DNA of 64,000 bases from Streptomyces sp. TRM68416. Its GTDB lineage: Bacteria > Actinomycetota > Actinomycetes > Streptomycetales > Streptomycetaceae. Below the pieces are notes generated by a model. That model did not search any database, was not told where the DNA came from, and saw only the letters and a list, made by a program, of their open reading frames with translations. A program made the translations under genes and the position numbers. Positions 52,001 to 57,933 of the stretch are shown here, piece after piece. Location of the stretch: contig NZ_JACVWU010000010.1 in the NCBI RefSeq assembly GCF_014596915.1, positions 124,001 to 188,000 of the forward strand, in the 5' to 3' direction. Position 1 is the stretch's first letter. Each line of letters starts with the position of its first letter.

Positions 52001-52784
52001 CCAGCGGCAGCGGCCCCGCCTCCTCCGTCTCCTCCACGGCCTCCAGCAGCCGGTCGAGGGCGGGTGCGGGCAGTCGTATCTCCAGTCGGTCGAGGACGAT
52101 GTCCTGTACCTGGGGTGCCATCCGGGCGAGTTGCAGCCGGGCCCGGCCCGAGCGGTCCTCCGGGTCGCCGCGCAGGGAGCGCAGGATGCCGTTGGCGAGG
52201 CGGTCGACGAGGGTGGCGGGGTCGAGCTGTTCCGTGCGGCGGCGGTCGGCGTCGACGGTGGCGTAGCGCAGCCAGCCGGGGGTGGCCTGGCCCTCCGTGA
52301 CCTCGGTCGGTGCCTCCGGCTGCCGTACCAGGTTCTGGGCCGCCGACTCCGCTTCGCGCTCGACGGTCTGCTGCGGCAGGCTCACCGCGCCGAGTTCGCG
52401 GCCGGCGCGCAGGGTGCCGAGGCCCTGCGGGTTCTGGACGGTGTGCAGGAGTTCGTGGGCGAGCAGGCGCAGGCCCTCGTCGGTGCCCGGCCGATAGGTG
52501 CCCTCGCCGAAGAACACGTCCTGGCCCACGGCGACCGCGTCCGCGCCGAGTAGCTCCGTCAGCTGACCGGCGTCGCGGCCGGTGTGCAGCCGTACGCGGC
52601 TGAGGTCGTGGCCGAGCCGCTCCTCCAACTCCCGGCGCACGCCGGGGTCGAGGGGCTGTCCGGCGCCACTCACGATGTCCTTGGGCTCGGGGGTACGGGA
52701 CCTGGCGGCGCGTTCCTTGCGCTTACGGCGGCGCTGTTCGGCCGTCTGCGCGGAACGGGTCTCCTGGGACGGGGAGTTGCTCAT
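46095..52784 (-). CDS. 2229-residue DUF4157 fusion protein with C-terminal nuclease-like domain; predicted CIS cargo or tape-measure-toxin
   Basis: Domains in order: basic N-terminus; DUF4157 (eCIS core) domain ~35-130 with the zinc-protease motif HELLH (110-114); very long Ala/Pro/Glu/Gly-rich low-complexity region ~250-1000; Lys/Asp/Glu coiled coil ~1100-1230; hydrophobic amphipathic segment ~1290-1580 (e.g. VVVEKVVAKLIPGAGWVMAIIDAL) resembling tape-measure or membrane-active regions; Arg/Asp repeats ~1680-1815; C-terminal ~300 residues with MHMLPAKLGGHASTSNLVPALGAIN, whose His 2043, LGG, Asn 2057 and Asn 2066 fit beta-beta-alpha-metal DNA/RNA non-specific endonucleases. No separate tape-measure gene is seen, so this may do both jobs. 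Coupled by ATGA to a small gene upstream. Confidence 0.8.
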   Translation of the reverse strand: MSNSPSQETRSAQTAEQRRRKRKERAARSRTPEPKDIVSGAGQPLDPGVRRELEERLGHDLSRVRLHTGRDAGQLTELLGADAVAVGQDVFFGEGTYRPGTDEGLRLLAHELLHTVQNPQGLGTLRAGRELGAVSLPQQTVEREAESAAQNLVRQPEAPTEVTEGQATPGWLRYATVDADRRRTEQLDPATLVDRLANGILRSLRGDPEDRSGRARLQLARMAPQVQDIVLDRLEIRLPAPALDRLLEAVEETEEAGPLPLEPAAAPLAVPGAAEEIEEERESVAERTEQDEVSDKEQNREEDGSKEPDKSKEPGEPNGSGEQTDAQRRAEQGARQQERAQVRQEARDASGRETQQGAAEAGRDMAEAEGEQQEDTGGEERGEGEETVQEEAPPEPEKQAAEGEPQQPAAQQPVVPSPVDRSGTEPGERHRTEAAARPTRSLGDPGNAEDTDDEPLGLEADFAEETADETPEMDEDSGVQVPDPDLAGATAASRNASIAEARRKGSAPRPSLSDPASEAAPDTEQEQPGPSPAEESESSSEDDTEAAAVRDLLAGASAEQDAVTDGMEGSEAAPTLTAAPGGSPETRLAQNLTEDAEVQRRDAEARAADAAGTGAAPEAGETAAAGQLDKAGEDARAQGAASGTGSAAGASKQAEPEPGAKTAGTQKGTERQEVTGAAGQVGQGADRAVDKGADTSKDTGSGTGTAADRAEDGPGEGLTESPSGGDVTEGSGPATTPGPRTGPDKVSAPGPADAPKLAPGNGPPPVSGGAEARTNAPKTAESPAAEGSRPTGAKRQAARQAAKAVSRNAGGSGRTASAPTPVRTGGRGGSRTAPAGGSRAKKAAPAPDVSHATPESGLATAAGLKPHQMLETLKGVDGAVGSSVAKERTALRKAPPRTQRPSGSPRTVPGGPQAAAPGTYTNAKVARTEAAAGRTPEITGEQRPEGEVPGANVPEPSWWDIAVTIGAQLFGKLLKEILPLDDLIDSILGLPTKDEGLQKAKVGDAPRLPLENDSDPQRTDEQSDRLDERKNELHRAGREDAARPMGEDQIYPDVPKETLKGKVPGAKGAAKSGGPRSVSGGVPIESASAVAEHDRGPQIQAGFAESRQKMGQERQAKDQKAADDRKDYDENLRREVSASSKKQADARDKGRTDIADSRDRWRKEQDDKVGEIDDKKGKKYDQVRKDIKQKEEDTDKDVDKRTEDDNKKIETEQTNAERDAEKKQDEGKDDADNWLEGAIEKLKEFFEGIKNAIKSIFEKARQAVTDLIDKFKQQVFKLIDDARNWVIDQINTFADALIALGDELLADYPEMRDKWRGAIDGARDWAVQKVNEFADALKEVAGRLLDGLCGALLAGLDLLETGLLAAVDIAETVTVGALEFGAAVVQGLGEWAAIFNDIVSDPGDWIGKAGAAAETGAKEHLFAQVKTAVKAWFDQKVQEIVGISAEDFQALIDGGVTVDQMAQMAWDEAVPQLPVIIGVLVVEKVVAKLIPGAGWVMAIIDALQTAWGALSEILAAFGLFMDFLKSVKSGNGALPFAKAVAAGVVALLELVYTFLIEGVGRFMGKVADRLGDMLKKIRTKKDKPGPGQPDAPNKPKDDDKPKQDDAKDPKDKDSAPAAPRKPSSDKTSRPPSRPRPGKRSSPEKKSRPSHTTRPKKRRDDDERREEGREVNAARRRMRDADRDRDDRTGTPARRGAARDTLRPDRGRPGADRRNDRDRDPESRPGDRRSDPRRPDGRRRDERPRDDRRRDDKRRDGDRDRRSEGSRRRGRARQTVKSAVSRARRAVNRLYGKARRTLGRRLDDRLRRLRDQWRRRDERDRDRTPDRRPNRRRDDERQRENNGITDFDLPQVRFRTKDGEAHTLLFDGKGRAADLAVRSVQQAMTAYFGDWDNEIEELKRQGKTDLANAMTDVLAAARRQYQKVETRQRSLPKPRNRYGISRGTPGDVAFQRRIERLRDEMESLAELLEQRNSGDKEPPLPDTVLPPFLDGPVAFNFKARFIQKTTPAGTEAEDRRSAQPVGWKELDQLPGGRIERGRFWVRMHMLPAKLGGHASTSNLVPALGAINTRAMVRIEHPAQAALGHAVEHGTIPPTPETMIWYQVSINYRGQYPGFPSRVGVRWGGYRPSGNQWREQGATRTWAENFPAPNITAGFEIKKAKAAMIRMVTRVSDDRATEIARLLKAAPSKYTSVDDLIADLAAGGAGLAGPASQQLRKDLAKLRAAHNKIRF

Positions 52785-53071
52785 CGGGTCACCTCCCCGT
52801 GACCGCTGAGGCCTTCGTGCACGGCACGGGCGAGTTCCTGGCCGAGCCGGCGTGCGGAGAGCCCGGCGGGCAGCGACGGCAGGCCGGACAGGGCGTCCAG
52901 GGTCAGCGGGCCGCCGGCGGCCAGGGGAACGCCGTGGATGCGGACGAGTCGGGCCAGTTCCCGCTCGAACGCGGCCGAGACCCGCTCCGGGTCCACCCGG
53001 AAGCCGTTCAGGGCCAACTCGCCCACCTCGACGCGTATCTCACGCGGTGTGTCACGTGGTGTCACACCCAT
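52781..53071 (-). CDS. Small unknown CIS protein
   Basis: 96 residues from ATG 53071, which overlaps the AAA+ ATPase stop by 10 bp and is coupled by ATGA to the giant fusion gene. Helix-rich with LALNGFRVDPERVSAAFERELARLVRIHGVPLAAGGPLTLDALSGLPSLPAGLSARRLGQELARAVHEGLSGHG. The RRLGQELARAVHEGL end is the sort of signature seen in small proteins next to DUF4157 genes. Loading chaperone or adaptor is an inference from position. Confidence 0.75.
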   Translation of the reverse strand: MGVTPRDTPREIRVEVGELALNGFRVDPERVSAAFERELARLVRIHGVPLAAGGPLTLDALSGLPSLPAGLSARRLGQELARAVHEGLSGHGEVTR

Positions 53072-55032
53072 CCGCGGACCTCCGTCGGCGTCAGGGACCG
53101 CTCCAGCTTCAGGTACTCCGTGCGGGCCGCGGCGAGCATGTGCCGCATCTGCAGCCGGTCGCCCTCCTCGGCGGCGAGGAAGGCGCCGGACAGGGCGATG
53201 TTGCGGATCGAGCCGCCCGCGACGGTGAGTTGGGCCAGCAGGTCCGGGTCGAGGTCCTTCACGGGTGCCTGCGCGGGGATCACCCGCCGCCAGATCTCGG
53301 CGCGTTCGTGTTCGGCGGGGAAGGGGAAGTCCACGACGAAGCGGATGCGGCGCAGGAAGGCCGTGTCGAGGGCCTTCTTCATGTTGGTGGTGAGGACGGC
53401 TAGGCCCCGGTACGCCTCCATGCGCATCAGCAGGTAGCTGACTTCGAGGTTGGCGTACCGGTCGTGGCTGTCCTTGACCTCGCTGCGCTTGCCGAACAGG
53501 GCGTCTGCCTCGTCGAAGAGCAGCAGCGCGCCGCCGCGTTCGGCGGCGTCGAAGACGCGGCGGAGGTTCTTCTCCGTCTCGCCGATGTACTTGCTGACCA
53601 CCTGGGAGAGGTCGATGACGAATAGGTCGAGGCCGAGTTCCTTCGCCATCACTTCGGCAGCCAGGGTCTTGCCGGTGCCGGAGCCGCCCGCGAACATCGC
53701 GGTGACGCCGAGGCCGCGGCGCAGAGTGGCGGCGAATCCCCACTCCTGGTGGACGGTGGCCCGCTGCCGGACGTGGGCGACGATCTCGCGCAGCACACCG
53801 GTCTGGCGGTCGTGGAGGACCAGGTCGTCCCAGCCGGCCTGCGGCTCGATACGGCGGCCCAGCTCGTCCATGCCGATGCGGGCCTCCTCAAGCCCGGCCC
53901 GCCAGGCGAGCTGGGCGGCGTCGAGGCGGTCCTCGTGGGGCAGGCGGCGGCGCACGGTGGCGGCCGCGGTCCGTACGACGTGCGGGGGCAGCCGGAACTG
54001 GGAGATCAGGGAGCGCAGTTCGGTGTCGTCGAGGTCGGCGACGGGCTGGAACGCGTCGGCCCACAGGGCGAGTTGCTCCTCGTCGTCCAGGCGGGGCACG
54101 GACACGCGGGCGGCGTGCGGGCGGTCCGTGCGCAGCGGGTCCTCGCTGGACACCGCGACGGGTACGGCGGCCCCGGCCAGGAACGCCTCGGTGGCGGCCC
54201 GCTGGTCGCGGTCCAGGTCGCCCGCCTCCACGAGGAGCGCGGCGGGCAGCAGGATCGCCTCGCGTTGCCAGAGGCGGGCAAGCGCGTCGCGTTGGGCGGG
54301 GTCGGCCGGGATGTCCTCGGCGCCCGTGGTGTACATCCCGAGCCCGGCGCGGGCGGCGGCCGCGGCGGCGATGTCGGCCCGGCTGCGCGGGTCCCCGCCG
54401 GTCATCTCGACGACCGGCGGGGTGTCGGGTCCCGCCACCTGGGTCCAGCCCTCGGCCACCTGGCCGGCGGCCCGGTCGTAGGCGGGCGGCAGGCGGTCCG
54501 GGGCGGGGGTGCGGCGCAGCAGGCCGTGCAGCCGGGCGTCCAGGTAGGGGGAGCCCAGCAGGAAGTGCAGGATGCGTTCGTCGAGCCGTAGCCGGGAGGT
54601 GGTCAGGCGGGATTCGTCGTCGAGTTCGACGATCCGCCACCGGCGCAGCGGGGCTACGGGGGTGAGCGCGCTCCAGTGCGGTTCGGCGAGCGCGGCCAGG
54701 GCGAGGGAGAAGGTCGGGTACGCCCGCTCGGGGTCACCGCTGGCGGCGGCACACCGGGCGGCGGTCGTGGCCTCCAGCTCGTGGGCGGCGGTGAGCAGGA
54801 CGAGGTCCCGTTCGAAGGCGGTGAGGCCGAAGCAGGTGACGAGCGCGTCGAGGGGGGCGGTGCCGGGGCCGGAGGCGGGCGCCCCGGCCGTGTCGGACGT
54901 ACCGGATGCGTCGGCCGCGCCTGTCGCGTGGGCGTCGACGCGGGACAGCACACGTCGGATCTCCGTGGTCAGCGACGCGTGCTGCTGCGCTGCTGCGTCC
55001 GTTCCCATGTCCTCACCTGCCCCCGTTGCCAT
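53062..55032 (-). CDS. AAA+ ATPase of the CIS (Afp15 type)
   Basis: 656 residues from ATG 55032 (alternative ATG 55008). N-terminal helical domain (LDALVTCFGLTAFERDLVLLTAAHELEA...), winged region, then the AAA+ core: Walker A GGSGTGKT (449-456), Walker B LLLFDEADALF (Asp 507-Glu 508), Arg finger in DTAFLRRIRFVVDF. Afp15-like ATPases are needed for assembly or cargo loading of eCIS. Starts 11 bp after the DUF4255 gene; overlaps the next small gene. Confidence 0.92.
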   Translation of the reverse strand: MATGAGEDMGTDAAAQQHASLTTEIRRVLSRVDAHATGAADASGTSDTAGAPASGPGTAPLDALVTCFGLTAFERDLVLLTAAHELEATTAARCAAASGDPERAYPTFSLALAALAEPHWSALTPVAPLRRWRIVELDDESRLTTSRLRLDERILHFLLGSPYLDARLHGLLRRTPAPDRLPPAYDRAAGQVAEGWTQVAGPDTPPVVEMTGGDPRSRADIAAAAAARAGLGMYTTGAEDIPADPAQRDALARLWQREAILLPAALLVEAGDLDRDQRAATEAFLAGAAVPVAVSSEDPLRTDRPHAARVSVPRLDDEEQLALWADAFQPVADLDDTELRSLISQFRLPPHVVRTAAATVRRRLPHEDRLDAAQLAWRAGLEEARIGMDELGRRIEPQAGWDDLVLHDRQTGVLREIVAHVRQRATVHQEWGFAATLRRGLGVTAMFAGGSGTGKTLAAEVMAKELGLDLFVIDLSQVVSKYIGETEKNLRRVFDAAERGGALLLFDEADALFGKRSEVKDSHDRYANLEVSYLLMRMEAYRGLAVLTTNMKKALDTAFLRRIRFVVDFPFPAEHERAEIWRRVIPAQAPVKDLDPDLLAQLTVAGGSIRNIALSGAFLAAEEGDRLQMRHMLAAARTEYLKLERSLTPTEVRGWV

Positions 55033-55042
55033 GTCCGTTGCC

Positions 55043-55873
55043 TCAGCTCTCCGTGCCCTTGCCGCTGTTGCCGCCGCTGCCGCTGTCCGGGCGGGGGGCG
55101 GTGGTCTTTCTGCGGCTGCGGGACGGGGTCTTCGCGGCCTTCTTGGCGGCGGGCCTGGACGGCGTGGCAGCGCCACTGCCCGACGGTTTGCCGGCCCCAC
55201 TGCCCGACCGCGCCCCGGTCCCGGCCTCCGCCTTCGCCCCCGCCCCCGCCCCCGAAGGCACCGCCGCCCCGATCGGCGCCACCCGCACCACCGGCCGCTC
55301 CACGGGCTTGCCCGGCACCGGCGCCTCGCGGCCGTCGACGAAGACCAGGGACGCCTGGTAGACGACGGACAGGGAGTAGGGGGTCTGGTGGAGCATCCCC
55401 CACAGCTTCGACGCCTCGTCGATGTCCATCACCGTCGGCGTGAACCGCACCCGCTGCACCGCCTCGGCGAGGTCGCTGCCCGCCAAGTAGGGCCGCTCAC
55501 CGGCCTGTTCGATGACGTCCTTCGGCAGCACGGGTATCTCGTGCAGGGCGCGCACCACGGCGCCGATCAGCCGCTGGCCGACCAGTTCCGTCTCCTCGCC
55601 GTAGGCGCTGATGAGGTAATGCAGGTCGAGGGCGGCGGCGGGCCGTCCGACCAGCGTGCCGTCGGCGGCGCGGGTCGGCAGGTCGTTGTTCCGCTGCGAG
55701 GTGTTGGGCGTGACCTGGTAGAGGAAGACGGAGACGGTGGGGTCGGCCGGCGGGTCGGCGGGCGGCTTGCGCGGCTCGACCTTGACGGCCGCGCCGAACT
55801 CCGGCCCCAGGTTGGACTCGATGAGCAGGGCGAGGGCCTGGGTGACATGCGCGATGACGAGTGCGTTGCTCAT
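55043..55873 (-). CDS. DUF4255 / Afp16-type CIS cap (tail-terminator) protein
   Basis: 276 residues. N-terminal ~190 residues are DUF4255/Pvc16-N: MSNALVIAHVTQALALLIESNLGPEFGAAVKVEPRKP...VSVFLYQVTPNTSQRNNDLPTRA...ALDLHYLISAYGEETELVGQRLIGAVVRALHEIPVL, LWGMLHQTPYSLSVVYQASLVFVDG. The last ~75 residues are a Lys/Ala/Gly/Pro-rich basic tail. It caps the distal end of sheath and tube and sets length together with the tape measure. Confidence 0.92.
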   Translation of the reverse strand: MSNALVIAHVTQALALLIESNLGPEFGAAVKVEPRKPPADPPADPTVSVFLYQVTPNTSQRNNDLPTRAADGTLVGRPAAALDLHYLISAYGEETELVGQRLIGAVVRALHEIPVLPKDVIEQAGERPYLAGSDLAEAVQRVRFTPTVMDIDEASKLWGMLHQTPYSLSVVYQASLVFVDGREAPVPGKPVERPVVRVAPIGAAVPSGAGAGAKAEAGTGARSGSGAGKPSGSGAATPSRPAAKKAAKTPSRSRRKTTAPRPDSGSGGNSGKGTES

Positions 55874-55915
55874 GACGTCCGTTCCTCGGTTCCCGTGGGT
55901 GTCTCGTGCCGCATG

Positions 55916-56650
55916 TCACTCCCGCCCGCGTGCCAGGTACTCCGCGAGGCTCAACGTCGCGCCCGCGCGGCTGTGTTCGGGCGTGCGCTGCCGGGTGCCG
56001 CCTCCGGGCGGCGGTCCGGCCGTCACCTCCAGCCGCCCGATCTGCACCTGCACGACCTGTTCCGGTGTGCGCCCCGGCCGTCGCGCGGCGGCCTGCCTCG
56101 CGGCGTCGCGGGCCGCCGCCGTGTCCGCGGCGCTGGGCCGGAGGGGGGAGGACACGGCGGCGGGGCGAACGGCGTCCGTGCCCGGGGGGACGGGCACGGG
56201 CGCCGCGTTCTGGGCGGATCCCCGCTCCGGCCGCCCTCGGCCCGGCTCGCGTCGTCCGGTCTCGGGCACGGTTCGAGGCGCCGCGGCGACCGGCGCGGCG
56301 GGCCGCAGCAGCGGCGCCCGGACCGGGGCCGGCGGTACGACCGTAGGCCCCAAGTCCCGCTCCTGCGGCGCGCGTTCGGTACGTACGACGGTCCGCTCGC
56401 GTTCCGTGTGCCGCAGCCGTACCTCGGACGGGCGCGGTGCGTCCCGGTGCGGTGCGGCGGGCGGCCACGGCGAGTCCGGGGCGTCGTCGGGCTCCGGTGC
56501 GGTGCCCCGTACCGCCTCCACGCGTTCGAAGGGGCCGGGGAGCCGGGGCCGTACCCGCACCACGTCGGGGCGGGGGACGGCGGCCGGGGTGTGCCGGGCG
56601 AGCAGCCGGTCGAGGAAGTCGGGGACCGGTGCCCCGTCTGCTTCAGACAT
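55916..56650 (-). CDS. Pro/Arg-rich protein of the CIS operon
   Basis: 244 residues from ATG 56650; GTG 56656 is an alternative, both overlapping the stop of the zinc-ribbon gene. MSEADGAPVPDFLDRLLARHTPAAVPRPDVVRVRPRLPGPFERVEAV begins it; the rest is disordered Arg/Pro/Ala-rich, closing with a short conserved-looking end (VVQVQIGRLEVTAGPPPGGG...AGATLSLAEYLARGRE). The C-terminal motif VQIGRLEV...LSLAEYLARR recurs in CIS clusters of actinobacteria as a short linear motif. No fold assigned; scaffold or linker is inference. Confidence 0.7.
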   Translation of the reverse strand: MSEADGAPVPDFLDRLLARHTPAAVPRPDVVRVRPRLPGPFERVEAVRGTAPEPDDAPDSPWPPAAPHRDAPRPSEVRLRHTERERTVVRTERAPQERDLGPTVVPPAPVRAPLLRPAAPVAAAPRTVPETGRREPGRGRPERGSAQNAAPVPVPPGTDAVRPAAVSSPLRPSAADTAAARDAARQAAARRPGRTPEQVVQVQIGRLEVTAGPPPGGGTRQRTPEHSRAGATLSLAEYLARGRE

Positions 56651-57368
56651 CCGCACACAGCTCCAGGTAGTAGCGGCGGCGCAGCGGGCTGAGCGCCAGG
56701 ATCTCCGGCTCGCTCCAGCCGTACGCGGTGGCCAGGAGGTGGACGTCGAGCAGCGTGTCGCGGGCCCAGGCGTCCAGTTCGGTCCACAGGTAGGAGGCGA
56801 TGTCGAGTTCGGCCCGGGTGGCCTGCCCGCATTCCGGGCAGGCCACGTTGAGCGTCACGTCGGCGCCTGGGTCGGCGGCCTCGACCGCCTCGGCGATCCG
56901 GCGCTGTACGGGGGCGGGCAGGGCGTCGGCGGTGGCCGTCGCCCCGTCGCGCACGGCCGAGACGAGGCACCGTGCGAGCAGGGCCGCGCGCGGGTCCGCC
57001 GTCCGGGCGGCCGCCGTGAGGTCGGCGACGCCGGGCAGCCGGAACTCCACCTCCCAGCCGCCCTCCGTCACGCGCACCACGGAGTCGTCGGCTCCGGGCC
57101 GGTCGGCGAACGCCCCGGCGTCCAGGTCGAACTCCATGTCCGCGCCGCACTGCGCACAGTCCAGCCGCACCTGCATCCGGTCCCCGAACAGGGCCCGGCG
57201 CAGGGCGAACAGGTCCGCCTCGCGCGCGCCCACCGGCAGGGCCGGCAGGACGGCGCCGTCGAGGTCCGGCCGGGCCGTGCGGTGCAGCAGCAGCGCGCGT
57301 CCGGCCGGGGCCTGGGCGAGGCCCGTCTCCCACGCGGCCAGCAGCTCGGCCGCCCCCGTGATCGTCAT
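56643..57368 (-). CDS. T4-type baseplate hub chaperone-like protein with two zinc-ribbon CxxC pairs
   Basis: 241 residues from ATG 57368 with GCAGGGGGA upstream. Two CxxC units, LDCAQCGADMEFDLD (~74-90) and VACPECGQATRAELD (~180-195), sit in a helical protein with LRRALFGDRMQVRLDCAQCG and LLDVHLLATAYGWSEPEILALSPLRRRYYLELC at the C-terminus, the latter typical of T4 gp51/gp26-like hub assembly proteins in CIS clusters. Not expected in the mature particle. 20 bp after the tube gene. Confidence 0.72.
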   Translation of the reverse strand: MTITGAAELLAAWETGLAQAPAGRALLLHRTARPDLDGAVLPALPVGAREADLFALRRALFGDRMQVRLDCAQCGADMEFDLDAGAFADRPGADDSVVRVTEGGWEVEFRLPGVADLTAAARTADPRAALLARCLVSAVRDGATATADALPAPVQRRIAEAVEAADPGADVTLNVACPECGQATRAELDIASYLWTELDAWARDTLLDVHLLATAYGWSEPEILALSPLRRRYYLELCADV

Positions 57369-57388
57369 GTCCCCCTGCTCCCCGTGGT

Positions 57389-57913
57389 TCAGGCCGGGTT
57401 GAGGAACGAGGGCTCCTCCGGCTCGGGCACCTCGTAGTCCCGCTCCCAGCCCTCGCACTCCAGCTTCAGCGTCTGGATGGCCACCGCGTTGGCGTTGGCG
57501 TCCAGTTCGCCCAGGACCTGGTACTCGCTCGGCCAGGTCCGGTAGAGCTTGTGCGAGACAGCGACCTGGCCGGCCTCGTTGAGGACCTGGATGACGATGT
57601 CCTTGCGGAAGTCGGCCAGCGACACCTCGGCGCCGAGGCCCGCGCCGACCTGCCAGACCTTGTTGGCCCAGCGGTCGAACTCGGGGTCGTGGGTGACCCC
57701 GCGCTCCAGGGTGATGCCCTCGAACTCGCTGCGCCCCGGCGACTTGCGCGGGGAGCTGGGGTCGCCGCCGTGGCGGTGCTTGACGACCTCGGTGGTCCGC
57801 TTCAGCGGAGAGACCTTGCTGATGCCCGCGACCGTCCGACCGTCCCACTGGACCAGGAACTTGAAGTTCTTGTAGGGGTCGAAGCGATGGGCGTTGACCG
57901 TGAACTCAGCCAT
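57389..57913 (-). CDS. CIS inner tube protein (T4 gp19-like)
   Basis: 174 residues. VNAHRFDPYKNFKFLVQWDGRTVAGISKVSPLKRTTEVVKHRHGGDPSSPRKSPGRSEFEGITLERGVTHDPEFDRWANKVWQ and ELDANANAVAIQTLKLECEGWERD are the gp19/Afp1 tube signature. Hexamers stack into the tube that is pushed out when the sheath contracts. Only one tube paralogue is present, while AFP has several. GAGG 9 nt before ATG. Starts 20 bp after the sheath gene. Confidence 0.95.
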   Translation of the reverse strand: MAEFTVNAHRFDPYKNFKFLVQWDGRTVAGISKVSPLKRTTEVVKHRHGGDPSSPRKSPGRSEFEGITLERGVTHDPEFDRWANKVWQVGAGLGAEVSLADFRKDIVIQVLNEAGQVAVSHKLYRTWPSEYQVLGELDANANAVAIQTLKLECEGWERDYEVPEPEEPSFLNPA

Positions 57914-57933
57914 CGAAAATGTCCTCGGGATCC

